NCBI RefSeq assembly: GCF_024723255.1 | Contig: NZ_JANIAC010000004.1 | Span: 310,001 to 374,000, forward strand | Length of the DNA: 64,000 nt | Direction: 5' to 3' | Origin: Aestuariibaculum sp. M13 | GTDB lineage: Bacteria; Bacteroidota; Bacteroidia; Flavobacteriales; Flavobacteriaceae | Translations under genes and position numbers: made by a program | Part shown: positions 25,498-35,956 of the stretch, piece after piece | How the letters are laid out: each line of letters begins with the position of its first letter | How positions within the stretch are numbered: position 1 is the stretch's first letter | Notes under the pieces: generated by a model | Told to the model about the DNA's origin: nothing | Database searches by the model: none | The model's input: only the letters and a program-made list of their open reading frames with translations

Positions 25498-27198
25498 ATG
25501 AAACTTCAATTTTCAGCATTAATGCTATTTGTTTTCTTAATCTTGTTCAATACCAGTCTTTTTGGTCAAACAGCAAACAAGGCAAGCGATTATAAAATCA
25601 TTCCAAAGCCTGCTTTTCAGGAAATTTTAAAAGGAACATTTAAGGTTGATAAAAAAACAAAAATAGTTTGTAATGAAGAACTTAATCAGGAAGCCAGTTA
25701 TTTGTCTGAGATTTTAGGTGCTGCAATAGGGAAAACATTAAAAATTGAAACTAAAGCCGAAAAGGGAGCTATTGTTTTAAAATTAGATGATGCTATTGAG
25801 AATGCTGAAGGTTACGAATTGGTGGTTAATACTAATGAAATTGTTATTTCAGGAAAAACTAGCACGGGGGTATTTTATGGTATTCAAACGTTGAAACAGT
25901 TAATGCCTTCTGAAATAGAAAAAGCTGCCAAAATAGCAAGTGCTTTCACGATTCCTGCGGTTATTGTAAAAGATCAACCACGGTTTGTTTACAGAGGAAT
26001 GCATCTTGATGTTGGGCGTCATTTCTTTCCAGTAAGTTTCATCAAACAATACATCGATTTAATAGCGATGCATAAAATGAATACTTTCCATTGGCATTTA
26101 ACCGAAGATCAAGGGTGGAGAATTGAAATTAAAAAATACCCAAAACTTACAGAAGTAGGGGCTTACAGAAACGGAACTATTGTAGGGCATCATCCGGGAA
26201 CATCTAACGACCAGAAAGTTTATGGCGGATTTTATACTCAAGAGGAAATTAAAGAAGTTGTTGCGTATGCAGAAAGTAAACATGTTACAGTTGTTCCTGA
26301 AATAGAATTGCCAGGTCATAGTGCAGCGGCCATTGCAGCCTATCCTGAATTAAGCTGTTTTCCTGAGGAGCCAACCGATTTAGGAAAAAGTCCAATGTCT
26401 GAAAAAAGCAAGGAGCTTCAAGCTAGCGGAACGGCTAAAGTGGTTTATGAAACTTGGGGTGTAACTGGTGATGTGTACTGTGCAGGAAAAGAACATACCT
26501 TTAAGTTTTTAGAAGATGTATTATCTGAAGTATTGCCATTATTCCCATCAAAATATATTCATATTGGTGGAGATGAATGTCCGAAAGGAAACTGGAAACG
26601 TTGTCCAAATTGTCAAAGTAAAATCAAGGCTCTAGGTTTGCATGATGAGCATGAGTTGCAGAGTTATTTTATTCAACGTATAGAAAAGTTTGTTAATGCA
26701 AAAGGCAAACAAATTATTGGTTGGGATGAAATTTTGGAAGGCGGTTTAGCACCAAATGCGACCGTAATGTCATGGCGAGGTACTAAGGGCGGAATTGAAG
26801 CTGCAAAACAACACCATGATGTCATTATGACACCGGGTTCTCATTGTTATTTCGACCATTATCAGTCTAAAGATAAAGACAGTGAACCTTTGGCTATTGG
26901 TGGTTTTACGACTGTAGAAAAGGTGTATTCTTATAATCCGGAGCCGGAAGAATTAACAGCAGAAGAGAAGAAGTATATTTTAGGTGCTCAGGGAAATGTA
27001 TGGACAGAATACATGGAAACAACCGATTATGTGGAGTACATGATTTTGCCAAGAATGACTGCTTTAAGTGAGGTGGTTTGGTCAGCTCAAGACCAGCGAG
27101 ACTGGAGTGATTTTAAATTAAGACTTCCTAATTTAATAGAACGCTATAGAGCCATGAATTTAAATTATGCTAAGCATAGTTTAGCAGAAGAAAAATAA
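25498..27198 (+). CDS. GH20 beta-N-acetylhexosaminidase
   Basis: The 566-residue secreted enzyme (signal peptide to about residue 24, SLFGQ) has the GH20 N-terminal alpha/beta domain (about 30-155) and catalytic barrel. Key motifs are FHWHLTEDQGWRIEIKKYP, the H-G-G-D-E catalytic pair in IHIGGDECPKGNW (about 352-364), and WDEILEGG. GH20 enzymes remove terminal GlcNAc or GalNAc by substrate-assisted catalysis. It has its own terminator and is not linked to either SusCD locus, so it is probably a general chitin-oligosaccharide, glycan or cell-wall turnover enzyme. Confidence 0.92.
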   Translation: MKLQFSALMLFVFLILFNTSLFGQTANKASDYKIIPKPAFQEILKGTFKVDKKTKIVCNEELNQEASYLSEILGAAIGKTLKIETKAEKGAIVLKLDDAIENAEGYELVVNTNEIVISGKTSTGVFYGIQTLKQLMPSEIEKAAKIASAFTIPAVIVKDQPRFVYRGMHLDVGRHFFPVSFIKQYIDLIAMHKMNTFHWHLTEDQGWRIEIKKYPKLTEVGAYRNGTIVGHHPGTSNDQKVYGGFYTQEEIKEVVAYAESKHVTVVPEIELPGHSAAAIAAYPELSCFPEEPTDLGKSPMSEKSKELQASGTAKVVYETWGVTGDVYCAGKEHTFKFLEDVLSEVLPLFPSKYIHIGGDECPKGNWKRCPNCQSKIKALGLHDEHELQSYFIQRIEKFVNAKGKQIIGWDEILEGGLAPNATVMSWRGTKGGIEAAKQHHDVIMTPGSHCYFDHYQSKDKDSEPLAIGGFTTVEKVYSYNPEPEELTAEEKKYILGAQGNVWTEYMETTDYVEYMILPRMTALSEVVWSAQDQRDWSDFKLRLPNLIERYRAMNLNYAKHSLAEEK

Positions 27199-27206
27199 GA
27201 ATAGAT

Positions 27207-27236
27207 AAAAGGTTCCTGTTTTAGGAACCTTTTTTG
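27207..27236 (+). terminator. Terminator after GH20
   Basis: AAAAGGTTCC (27207-27216) pairs perfectly with GGAACCTTTT (27224-27233), 7-nt loop, followed by T-run. Confidence 0.9.
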
Positions 27237-27306
27237 TTTTGTGTTAGAATTGTATGAAGAATAATCTAAACTTCTGTTAAATAGAATACTCATAATTAAA
27301 ATTTTG

Positions 27307-27314
27307 TAACTTTG
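27307..27314 (+). promoter_or_regulatory. -7 promoter element of the metal-efflux cluster
   Basis: TAACTTTG matches TAnnTTTG and ends only 8 bp before the start codon of the first gene at 27323. Transcription would begin at or very near the ATG, so the message could be almost leaderless. Confidence 0.55.
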
Positions 27315-27322
27315 TTTTAATC

Positions 27323-27736
27323 ATGAAAAGTATATTTCTAAAAATAATGGCAATTTCAATGGCATTTGTGGTCTTGTTTACCACCATGTCATTTACTGTA
27401 GATATGCATTATTGCGGAGATACCTTAGTTGAAATGGCTGTGTTTCATGAAGCCAAAGGCTGCGGCATGGAAATGGATACACCTTCAACCGATGCATGTG
27501 CGATTACAAAGAAAAATTGTTGTGATGATAAACAGTTAATTGTTGACGGACAAGACGAACTTCAGCAAACTTTAGAAAAAATAGCATTCAATCAACAATT
27601 ATTTGTAACGTCTTTTGTTTACACCTTTATCAATCTTTTTGAAGGGGAAAAACAACTTGTTAATTTTTATACGGCTTACAAGCCACCACTCGTCAGCAGG
27701 CAAATCTACAAGCTGGTCGAGACCTATTTAATTTGA
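27323..27736 (+). CDS. HYC_CC_PP family protein (metal-locus associated)
   Basis: The 137-residue protein has an N-terminal signal or membrane segment (about 5-24). It contains the three motifs the family is named for: DMHYCGD (HYC), KKNCCDDK (CC) and YKPPLVSRQIYKL (PP). Cys and His spacing suggests metal binding at the periplasmic face. The family typically sits in Bacteroidota heavy-metal efflux clusters, as here, directly before a CusA-type pump. Its biochemical role is not established to my knowledge. Confidence 0.8.
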   Translation: MKSIFLKIMAISMAFVVLFTTMSFTVDMHYCGDTLVEMAVFHEAKGCGMEMDTPSTDACAITKKNCCDDKQLIVDGQDELQQTLEKIAFNQQLFVTSFVYTFINLFEGEKQLVNFYTAYKPPLVSRQIYKLVETYLI

Positions 27737-27852
27737 TTTTAGTAAAACGGTTATAATGCATTAATGTGTTGTGACCTTGTTGTGTTTAGAGCATTTTTTT
27801 AAGCGCTCAGTTTTATCTTATACACTATTTTAATTACTAAAATTTCAAAACC

Positions 27853-30800
27853 ATGCTGAATAAAAGCATTAAGTTTTTAATAGAAAATAAATTGGTTGCT
27901 GTTCTGTTACTTGTCCTTTTTATAGGTTGGGGTACAGTAAATGCACCTTTTAACTGGGATACAGGATTTTTGCCAAGTAATCCAGTTGCAGTCGATGCTA
28001 TACCTGATATTGGAGAGAATCAACAAATTGTATTTACTAAATGGGACGGCCGTTCGCCACAGGATATTGAAGATCAGATTACCTATCCTTTAACCACATC
28101 TTTGTTGGGAATTCCCGGAGTGAAAACTATTCGTAGTTCGTCTATGTTTGGGTTTTCGAGTATCTACATCATTTTTGAAGAAGATGTGGAGTTTTACTGG
28201 AGTCGAAGTCGTATTCTGGAGAAGTTAAATGCTTTACCTAGCGGATTACTGCCAGAAGGGGTTAGTCCGGCTTTAGGCCCTGATGCTACTGGTTTAGGGC
28301 AAATATTCTGGTACACGCTTGAAGGTCGCGATCAGGAGGGTAATGTTACCGGCGGTTGGGATTTACAGGAATTAAGAAGCATTCAGGATTATTACGTGAA
28401 ATATGCCTTGTCATCGGCAAGTGGAGTTTCCGAAGTGTCTTCAATAGGCGGTTATGTTCAGGAATATCAGGTGGATGTTAATCCAGAATTAATGCGCCAA
28501 TATAATATCGGATTACAGCAAATTGTAAAAGCCGTTAAAGAAAGTAACAGAGATATTGGAGCTCAGACTTTAGAAATTAATCAAGCTGAATATTTAGTGC
28601 GTGGTTTGGGCTATGTGAAGTCTATTGCCGATATCGAAGATGCAGTAGTGACTTCAAAAGATTTTACGCCTATAAAAATTAAGGACGTTGCTAAAGTATC
28701 GTTGGGTCCAGCGGCGCGGCGTGGTATTTTAGATAAAGAAGGTGCTGAAGTTGTTGGCGGCGTGGTCGTGGCACGATATGGTGCGAACCCAATGGAAGTT
28801 ATTAACAACGTTAAGGAAAAAATAAACGAGTTAAGTTCAGGCTTACCATCGAAGGAGCTTAGTGATGGTAGAATATCTCAGGTAACAATTGTGCCATTTT
28901 ACGACCGTTCGGAGCTTATTCAGGAAACTTTAGGTACCTTAAATGAAGCACTGACTTTAGAAATCCTAATCACTGTTTTAGTTATTGTGGTTATGGTTTT
29001 CAATTTGCGCGCTTCCATACTAATTTCCGGATTATTACCTGTGGCGGTTCTAATGGTGTTTATTGCCATGAAATTCTTCGGAGTTGATGCCAATATTGTG
29101 GCACTGTCTGGTATTGCCATTGCCATCGGGACTATGGTTGATGTAGGCGTGATCCTCTCTGAAAATATCATTCGGCACCTTGATGAAAATGATGGAACAC
29201 ATTCTATAAATACAGTGGTCTATAATGCAACTGCCGAAGTATCGGGAGCCATTGTTACTGCCGTTATGACCACGATTATTAGTTTTATTCCAGTGTTTAC
29301 TATGATAGGTGCCGAAGGGAAACTGTTCCGTCCTTTGGCATTCACAAAAACATTTGCCTTAACGGCTTCCATTATTCTGGCGTTATTTTTAATTCCACCG
29401 TTTGCGGCATTCATATTTAAGAAGCATGATATCAAAAGGAAACTTAATTATGGTGTTAATATCATTTTATTAGCTGTTGGTATTTTGGCAATTGTGAATG
29501 GATATTGGTTGGGGTTTGTGCTTGTTGGTTTCGCAGGGGTTACTTTAATGAGTTTGTATCTTGGGAAAGAGAATTATGAGTTTTTAGTTTTTAATAAACA
29601 GATTCGCCTTTCAAACAACAGTATTAATATTATTATTTCGGCTTTAGTTATTGTTTTTCTTTTAGCCGAATACTGGCGACCTCTCGGGGTGGATCGAAGT
29701 ATTTTTTGGAATCTCATTTTTGTAGCTATTATTTGTTTCGGATTATTAGGTGTTTTTACGCTTTTCAGAATGTATTACACCAGAATATTACGTTGGTGTC
29801 TCGATAATAAAGTAATGTTTTTGTCTGTTCCGGCAGCCATTGTAATTGCTGGTTTTTTCATTATGAAAAATACCGGGAAAGAATTTATGCCATCTCTAAA
29901 TGAAGGCTCCTTTTTATTGATGCCTACGTCGATGCCGCATTCGGGAATTGAAGAAAATAAACGGGTGTTACAACAACTTGATATGGCTGTAGCAAATATT
30001 CCGGAAATAGAAACTGTAGTTGGTAAAGCAGGAAGAACAGAATCGGCTTTAGACCCGGCACCATTGTCGATGTACGAAAATATTATTCAGTACAAACCTG
30101 AATATATGCTCAATGTTAGTGGTGTTCGTCAGCGTTATAAGGTAAATGACGAAGGAGAGTTTGTATTAAAAAACGGAATGACATTGCGAGCGGAAGAGCA
30201 CGAAGCGTGGCAATCTCTTAACGTTAAGGAACAACTTATTCCTGATGATGATGGCGAATTTTTCAGAAACTGGCGTCCTGAAATTCAATCTCCAGACGAT
30301 ATTTGGAACGAGATTGTAAAAGCAACAAAGCTTCCGGGAGTCACTTCAGCGCCCAAACTGCAACCTATCGAAACCCGATTAGTGATGTTGCAAACGGGTA
30401 TGCGTGCACCTATGGGGATTAAGGTAAAAGGTCAGGATTTAAAACAAATTGAAGCCTTTGGGATGGAACTTGAAAATGTATTAAAACATGCGGAAGGTGT
30501 TAAGCAGGAAGCTGTTTTTGCCGATAGAATTGTTGGTAAACCGTATTTATTAATTGATATCGATCGTGATAAAATTGCCCGATACGGTGTGAGTATCGAA
30601 CAGGTACAAAATGTGTTGAAAGTAGCCGTTGGAGGCATGGTGTTAACACAAACGGTTGAAGGGCGTGAGCGCTATGGGGTGCGGGTGCGTTATCCAAGAG
30701 AATTACGTGACAACCCAACCGATTTAGAGCAGGTGTATATTCCTGTAGAAAACGGAAGTACGGTGCCGCTTAGTGAACTGGCAACCATTCGTTACGAACA

Positions 30801-31578
30801 AGGTCCACAGGTAATAAAAAGTGAAGATACCTTTTTGGTGGGTTATGTGTTATTCGATAAACTGGATGGGTTTGCCGAGGTTAATGTAGTTGAAAGTGCG
30901 CAGAAGCTCATTCAGGAGAAAATCGATTCAGGGGATTTAGTTGTGCCAAAAGGGATTAGTTACCAGTTTACGGGGAGTTATGAAAATCAGTTGCGAGCAG
31001 AGAAAACCTTATCGGTAGTGGTGCCGCTTGCACTTATAATTATCTTTTTAATTCTGTATTTTCAGTTTAGATCGGTAGGTACTTCTCTTATGGTGTTTTC
31101 TGGAATTGCAGTGGCTTTTGCAGGAGGCTTTATCATGATTTGGTTATACGGACAAAGTTGGTTTTTAAACATATCCTTTTTCGGTGAAAACCTTCGCGAC
31201 TTATTTCAAATGCATCCAATCAATTTAAGTGTTGCTGTTTGGGTTGGATTTATTGCTTTATTCGGTATTGCTACAGATGATGGTGTGGTCATGGCGACTT
31301 ATTTAACGCAAACATTCGATAGAAACACACCTGAAACTAGAAAGGAAATCAGAGCATCGGTTGTTGAAGCCGGAGAAAAACGTATCAGACCGTGTTTAAT
31401 GACCACGGCAACAACTATTCTTGCTTTATTACCGGTGTTAACATCAACGGGTCGTGGTAGTGATATTATGATTCCTATGGCGATTCCAAGTTTTGGCGGG
31501 ATGTTAATTGCTTTGATAACACTTTTTGTGGTACCTGTATTATACAGTTGGAAAGCAGAAATGAAAGTTAAAAACTAA
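27853..31578 (+). CDS. cusA: CusA/CzcA-type heavy-metal efflux RND transporter
   Basis: This inner-membrane proton-driven pump works with the CusB- and CusC-type genes nearby. At 1241 residues it is about 190 longer than E. coli CusA. Recognisable parts are the first TM and porter start (IPDIGENQQIVFTKWDGRSPQDIEDQITYP region), the TM4 proton-relay region GTMVDVGVILSENI, the central MPTSMPHSG and ETRLVMLQTGMRAP segments (a Met near the copper-site methionine of CusA), and the C-terminal TM block. A hydrophobic insertion at about 522-665 adds probable membrane helices between the two halves. Copper or silver is the likely substrate given the CopA neighbour; other divalent metals remain possible. 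Confidence 0.9.
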   Translation: MLNKSIKFLIENKLVAVLLLVLFIGWGTVNAPFNWDTGFLPSNPVAVDAIPDIGENQQIVFTKWDGRSPQDIEDQITYPLTTSLLGIPGVKTIRSSSMFGFSSIYIIFEEDVEFYWSRSRILEKLNALPSGLLPEGVSPALGPDATGLGQIFWYTLEGRDQEGNVTGGWDLQELRSIQDYYVKYALSSASGVSEVSSIGGYVQEYQVDVNPELMRQYNIGLQQIVKAVKESNRDIGAQTLEINQAEYLVRGLGYVKSIADIEDAVVTSKDFTPIKIKDVAKVSLGPAARRGILDKEGAEVVGGVVVARYGANPMEVINNVKEKINELSSGLPSKELSDGRISQVTIVPFYDRSELIQETLGTLNEALTLEILITVLVIVVMVFNLRASILISGLLPVAVLMVFIAMKFFGVDANIVALSGIAIAIGTMVDVGVILSENIIRHLDENDGTHSINTVVYNATAEVSGAIVTAVMTTIISFIPVFTMIGAEGKLFRPLAFTKTFALTASIILALFLIPPFAAFIFKKHDIKRKLNYGVNIILLAVGILAIVNGYWLGFVLVGFAGVTLMSLYLGKENYEFLVFNKQIRLSNNSINIIISALVIVFLLAEYWRPLGVDRSIFWNLIFVAIICFGLLGVFTLFRMYYTRILRWCLDNKVMFLSVPAAIVIAGFFIMKNTGKEFMPSLNEGSFLLMPTSMPHSGIEENKRVLQQLDMAVANIPEIETVVGKAGRTESALDPAPLSMYENIIQYKPEYMLNVSGVRQRYKVNDEGEFVLKNGMTLRAEEHEAWQSLNVKEQLIPDDDGEFFRNWRPEIQSPDDIWNEIVKATKLPGVTSAPKLQPIETRLVMLQTGMRAPMGIKVKGQDLKQIEAFGMELENVLKHAEGVKQEAVFADRIVGKPYLLIDIDRDKIARYGVSIEQVQNVLKVAVGGMVLTQTVEGRERYGVRVRYPRELRDNPTDLEQVYIPVENGSTVPLSELATIRYEQGPQVIKSEDTFLVGYVLFDKLDGFAEVNVVESAQKLIQEKIDSGDLVVPKGISYQFTGSYENQLRAEKTLSVVVPLALIIIFLILYFQFRSVGTSLMVFSGIAVAFAGGFIMIWLYGQSWFLNISFFGENLRDLFQMHPINLSVAVWVGFIALFGIATDDGVVMATYLTQTFDRNTPETRKEIRASVVEAGEKRIRPCLMTTATTILALLPVLTSTGRGSDIMIPMAIPSFGGMLIALITLFVVPVLYSWKAEMKVKN

Positions 31579-31584
31579 AAGAGG

Positions 31585-32817
31585 ATGAATATAAAATTCA
31601 ATATAAAAGGGGGCTTTATTCTTGGTTCTTTATTCTCGATGCTGAATGGATATTCACAAGAATTAAACACCTTAATAAATGAAGCAGTAGGTAATAATCC
31701 GGAACTGCAGAAATTCGATACGCAATATCAAATCGCTTCCGAAAAGGTTAATGAAGTCAATACCGTTCCAAACACCGAATTTGGGGTTGGATATTTTGTT
31801 AGTGAACCGGAAACCAGAACAGGAGCACAAAAATTTAAAGTCTCGGCGAAACAAATGTTGCCTTGGTTTGGGAATGTTACAGCCAGAGAAAATTATGTCG
31901 GTGCTATGGCTGATGCTAAATATGAAGACTACGTGATTGCTAAGCGAAAACTTATGGCTTCGGTATCACAATCGTACTACGAATTGTACACCATTCAGTC
32001 TAAACAGCAAGTATTAACAGAAAATATAAAGCTGTTGAAAACCTACGAAACGATGGCGCTGACTTCAGTTGAAGTTGGAAAAGCATCAGCGGTAAGTGTA
32101 TTGCGATTACAAATGCGTCAAAACGATTTACAACAGTTAAAAGACGTGTTGTCTCAGCAGTTTTTGGCTGAGCAAACCAAGTTGAATAAATTGTTGAATC
32201 GAGATAAGAATACGAGAATTGAGGTGGTTCAGGACTTAGAAATTCCAAGTTCAGATTTTGATGAAACTTTAGGTCAATTGGAATTACATCCTGAATTGAT
32301 AAAGTACGATAAGTTGTTTCATTCGGTTGAAGAGTCGGAGTTGTTAAATCAAAAGGAAAGCAGCCCGATGATAGGATTTGGTTTAGATTACATTAATGTT
32401 GAAAAGCGCCCTGATATGGATTTTACGGATAATGGTAAGGATATTATTATGCCGATGGTTTCTGTTTCCATTCCAATTTTCAATAAAAAATACAAATCGC
32501 AAACCAGGCAAAACGAATTGCAGCAGCAGGAAATTGTTTTTCAAAAGCAGGAACGTTACAATACCCTAGAAACCACTCTGGATAAAGCTATAAACGATAG
32601 AACTTCGGCACGTATTAGTTTCAATACGCAGACTAAAAATTTAAAGCAAGCCAAAGACGCCGAAAGCATTCTCATTAAGAGTTATGAAACAGGCACTATA
32701 AATTTTAACGATGTTCTGGATATACAGGAATTGCAGTTAAAGTTTCAAATGAATCAAATTGAAGCGGTAAGAGCCTATTATATGCAGTCTACCATCATAA
32801 ATTATTTAATTCAGTAG
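31585..32817 (+). CDS. cusC: TolC-family outer-membrane efflux protein (CusC-like)
   Basis: The 410-residue protein starts 7 bp after the pump gene. It has a signal peptide (to about residue 25, NGYSQ) and two internally similar helical halves with long coiled-coil segments (about 125-200 and 325-405), the outer-membrane efflux protein pattern. It would form the outer-membrane exit duct for the CusA/CusB complex. No N-terminal lipobox Cys was seen, unlike enteric CusC. Symbol is by role. Confidence 0.85.
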   Translation: MNIKFNIKGGFILGSLFSMLNGYSQELNTLINEAVGNNPELQKFDTQYQIASEKVNEVNTVPNTEFGVGYFVSEPETRTGAQKFKVSAKQMLPWFGNVTARENYVGAMADAKYEDYVIAKRKLMASVSQSYYELYTIQSKQQVLTENIKLLKTYETMALTSVEVGKASAVSVLRLQMRQNDLQQLKDVLSQQFLAEQTKLNKLLNRDKNTRIEVVQDLEIPSSDFDETLGQLELHPELIKYDKLFHSVEESELLNQKESSPMIGFGLDYINVEKRPDMDFTDNGKDIIMPMVSVSIPIFNKKYKSQTRQNELQQQEIVFQKQERYNTLETTLDKAINDRTSARISFNTQTKNLKQAKDAESILIKSYETGTINFNDVLDIQELQLKFQMNQIEAVRAYYMQSTIINYLIQ

Positions 32818-32819
32818 TT

Positions 32820-33377
32820 ATGTCGCATACATTAATGATAAAGAATATGGTTTGCGATCGTTGTAAAATGACGGTTTTAAAAGTGTTGAAAGATCTACGT
32901 TTTGAGGTACAGTCTGTTGAATTAGGAAAAGTCGTGGTAGCTGAAAATAAAGATTATAATTATGCCGATTTGGAAATTGAGTTGAATGAATTAGGTTTTG
33001 AGCTTATTAAAGAAACAAATGAAGCGATAGTAGAGCAGATAAAAATAGCTTTAATAGAAGACGTTGAAAAGGGTGATGCCGATGTGATCCTTTCGGAAGT
33101 TGCTAAAAAGCTTGGGAAGAATTATTCAGCTTTAAGCAAGACTTTCAGTAAGCATGAAGGCATCACGCTTGAGAAGTATCTGATAAATTTAAAGATTGAA
33201 AAGGTTAAGGAGTATATTCAGTTGCAACAGCTTAATTTTTCACAAATCGCCTATAGTCTTAATTATAAAAACAGTAGCCATTTGGCGAAGCAATTTAAAA
33301 GTGTGACTGGCATGTCGATGACGGATTATAAAAACCTTCAGAATTGGGAAAGAAAATCGATAGACCAAATTGTATAA
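32820..33377 (+). CDS. HMA-like domain fused to an AraC-type HTH regulator
   Basis: The 185-residue protein starts 2 bp after the channel gene. Residues 1-70 resemble a heavy-metal-associated domain: IKNMVCDRCKMTVLKVL has the C-x-x-C metal site (C12, C15) and the following strands fit the ferredoxin-like fold. Residues about 90-180 are an AraC-family DNA-binding domain (VAKKLGKNYSALSKTFSKHEG, then FSQIAYSLNYKNSSHLAKQFK). It may be a metal-sensing regulator in which the HMA domain is the sensor, controlling this cluster. That role is inferred from fusion and position. It is cytoplasmic, with no signal peptide. Confidence 0.8.
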   Translation: MSHTLMIKNMVCDRCKMTVLKVLKDLRFEVQSVELGKVVVAENKDYNYADLEIELNELGFELIKETNEAIVEQIKIALIEDVEKGDADVILSEVAKKLGKNYSALSKTFSKHEGITLEKYLINLKIEKVKEYIQLQQLNFSQIAYSLNYKNSSHLAKQFKSVTGMSMTDYKNLQNWERKSIDQIV

Positions 33378-33419
33378 AGATTAACCATAATTAGAAAACC
33401 CAAAATTTTAGAGTTGCGG

Positions 33420-33427
33420 TAATTTTG
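33420..33427 (+). promoter_or_regulatory. -7 promoter element before copA
   Basis: TAATTTTG matches TAnnTTTG in the 74-bp gap between the HMA-AraC gene and copA, 25 bp before the start. It suggests a second promoter for copA-cusB, possibly the target of the HMA-AraC protein. Confidence 0.5.
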
Positions 33428-33451
33428 AATGGTAAATTTTAAAATGAGAAA

Positions 33452-35953
33452 ATGATGAAACATACATATCACATACACGGAATGACTTGTAATGGCTGTC
33501 GCAGTCATGTTGAAAGCACACTTGCTAAAGTGGAAGGCGTTACCAATGCATCGGTAGATTTGGCAAAGGCTGAGGCAACGATAGAGATGGAAAACCACAT
33601 TCCTATTGAAAGGTTGCAGCTAGCATTAAAAAATGATGGCGGCAGATACAGTATTCATATGCCGGGACATCACCACCATGAGGCTCCCAAAAAAGTGGAA
33701 AAACCAAAAGGTAAAGGAACAGGGGTATTTTATTGCCCGATGCACTGCGAAGGTGATAAAACTTATGGTAAACCTGGGGATTGTCCGGTTTGCGGGATGG
33801 ATTTAGTTGAAGAACAAAATTTGTTGGTAACAACGTCAGAACAGTGGACATGCCCTATGCACCCTGAAGTGGTGAAAGATGAAGCCGGTTCTTGCCCAAT
33901 TTGCGGCATGGACCTCGTGTCTTTAAAGCTTGAAGCATCAGCTGAAGAGAAAACCTATAAATCGCTGTTGAAAAAGTTTTGGATAGCCACGGCGTTTACC
34001 TTGCCAATTTTCCTAATAGCGATGAGCGAGATGCTTCATAATAATCCATTATACGATATTATGGAACAAAAATACTGGAACATGGTGCAGTTTGTATTAT
34101 CGCTTCCTGTAGTGTTCTATGCAGCGTGGATGTTTTTCGAGCGTGCTTATAGAAGTATTAAAACGTGGAACCTAAATATGTTTACCTTAATCGGCATTGG
34201 TGCCGGTGTGGCCTGGGTATTTAGCGTGGTCGGTATGCTGTTACCAGATATGTTTCCGGCACAGTTTAAAACTGAATCAGGAGCGGTGCATGTTTATTTT
34301 GAAGCAGCCACAGTGATTTTAACGTTGGTACTTTTAGGACAGTTGTTGGAAGCGCGAGCACATAGTAAAACCAATTCAGCGGTTAAGGAATTATTGAAAC
34401 TGGCTCCAAACAAAGCGATTAAAATGATAGATGATGATGAGGTTGAGGTTGGAATTGATAGCATTCAAATTAACGATATTCTTAAAGTAAAACCCGGTGA
34501 CAAAATTCCGGTAGATGGCGTTTTGGTTAAAGGAAACTCGAGTGTCGATGAGTCGATGATCACCGGAGAACCTGTTCCTGTAGATAAACAGCTAGGAGAT
34601 AAGGTTAGTAGTGGAACAATTAATGGTAATCAGACTTTTTTAATGAAAGCCGAGAAGGTTGGTAGCGATACCTTGTTATCACAAATTATTCATATGGTGA
34701 ATGATGCCAGCCGAAGTCGTGCACCCATTCAGAATTTAGCCGATAAAGTATCTGCCTATTTTGTGCCCATTGTGGTTATTATTTCAATAATCACATTTGT
34801 CGTTTGGTCTATCTGGGGTCCAGACCCTGCCTATGTTTTTGCTTTGGTGAATGCGATTGCGGTATTAATCATAGCCTGTCCTTGTGCCTTAGGATTGGCA
34901 ACGCCTATGTCGGTTATGGTTGGTGTTGGTCGCGGTGCACAGCATGGTGTGCTTATTAAAAATGCCGAGGCCTTAGAGTTGATGAATAAAGTTAATGCTT
35001 TAATTATCGATAAAACAGGAACCATTACAGAAGGTAAGCCAAGTGTGGAAAAAATTGGAGTTTTTGGTGAGGGTTTAACTGAAGATGTGGTATTACAATA
35101 TATAATTTCTTTAAATACGAATAGTGAGCACCCATTAGCTGAAGCAACGGTGAATTATGGTAAGATGCATCAAACTAAAACTCTACAATCGGAGCAATTT
35201 AATGCGGTTACCGGAAAAGGTGTTGAAGCGGTTATTGATGGAAAAAACCTGGCTTTGGGAAATCCTAAAATGATGGATTATGTAAAAGCTGATATTAATT
35301 CGCAGATGGAAGAGGAAGTTAAAACTTATCAGAAACAAGGCAAAACGGTGTCCTACCTGGCTGTTGAAAATGAGGTTGTAGGTTATGTGGTTATTGGGGA
35401 TAAAATTAAAGAAACCAGTAAAGCGGCTATAAAGGAATTGCAGAGCAAGGGGGTTGATGTGATTATGCTTACAGGTGATAATCACGATACGGCACAAGCA
35501 GTGGCTTCAGAGTTAAATCTGACGGAGTTTAAGGCAGGTATGTTACCAGAAGATAAATTGAAAGAAGTAGAGAAACTTCAGAATAAAGGAAGACTGGTTG
35601 CTGTTGCCGGCGACGGTATTAACGATGCGCCTGCATTGGCGAAAAGTAATGTGGGTATTGCTATGGGAACAGGAACCGATGTCGCTATAGAAAGTGCTAT
35701 GATAACCTTGGTAAAAGGCGATTTACAAGGTATTGTAAAAGCGAGGCATTTAAGTCATGCGGTAATGAAGAATATTAAACAAAATCTGTTTTTTGCTCTA
35801 ATTTACAATACGCTGGGTGTGCCAGTGGCAGCGGGGGTGTTGTTTCCGTTTTTCGGTATTTTATTATCCCCAATGATTGCTGCATTGGCTATGAGTTTTA
35901 GTTCGGTGTCAGTAATAACAAATGCATTAAGATTAAGAAAAGTAAAAATATAA
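33452..35953 (+). CDS. copA: Copper-translocating P1B-type ATPase
   Basis: The 833-residue pump begins with an HMA domain (GMTCNGC, C13 and C16) and then two heavy-metal-binding modules in tandem: YCPMHCEG...CPVCGMDL (about 91-120) and WTCPMHPE...CPICGMDL (about 131-158). The ATPase core follows: CPC translocation motif in [13 protein letters not shown], phosphorylation site [13 protein letters not shown], and hinge [14 protein letters not shown] plus the C-terminal [15 protein letters not shown] (Asn, Met-Ser-Ser type) fit Cu(I) specificity. It exports copper from cytoplasm to periplasm, where the Cus-like complex can remove it. It is 3 bp upstream of the adaptor gene. Confidence 0.93.
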   Translation: MMKHTYHIHGMTCNGCRSHVESTLAKVEGVTNASVDLAKAEATIEMENHIPIERLQLALKNDGGRYSIHMPGHHHHEAPKKVEKPKGKGTGVFYCPMHCEGDKTYGKPGDCPVCGMDLVEEQNLLVTTSEQWTCPMHPEVVKDEAGSCPICGMDLVSLKLEASAEEKTYKSLLKKFWIATAFTLPIFLIAMSEMLHNNPLYDIMEQKYWNMVQFVLSLPVVFYAAWMFFERAYRSIKTWNLNMFTLIGIGAGVAWVFSVVGMLLPDMFPAQFKTESGAVHVYFEAATVILTLVLLGQLLEARAHSKTNSAVKELLKLAPNKAIKMIDDDEVEVGIDSIQINDILKVKPGDKIPVDGVLVKGNSSVDESMITGEPVPVDKQLGDKVSSGTINGNQTFLMKAEKVGSDTLLSQIIHMVNDASRSRAPIQNLADKVSAYFVPIVVIISIITFVVWSIWGPDPAYVFALVNAIAVLIIACPCALGLATPMSVMVGVGRGAQHGVLIKNAEALELMNKVNALIIDKTGTITEGKPSVEKIGVFGEGLTEDVVLQYIISLNTNSEHPLAEATVNYGKMHQTKTLQSEQFNAVTGKGVEAVIDGKNLALGNPKMMDYVKADINSQMEEEVKTYQKQGKTVSYLAVENEVVGYVVIGDKIKETSKAAIKELQSKGVDVIMLTGDNHDTAQAVASELNLTEFKAGMLPEDKLKEVEKLQNKGRLVAVAGDGINDAPALAKSNVGIAMGTGTDVAIESAMITLVKGDLQGIVKARHLSHAVMKNIKQNLFFALIYNTLGVPVAAGVLFPFFGILLSPMIAALAMSFSSVSVITNALRLRKVKI

Positions 35954-35956
35954 ATA

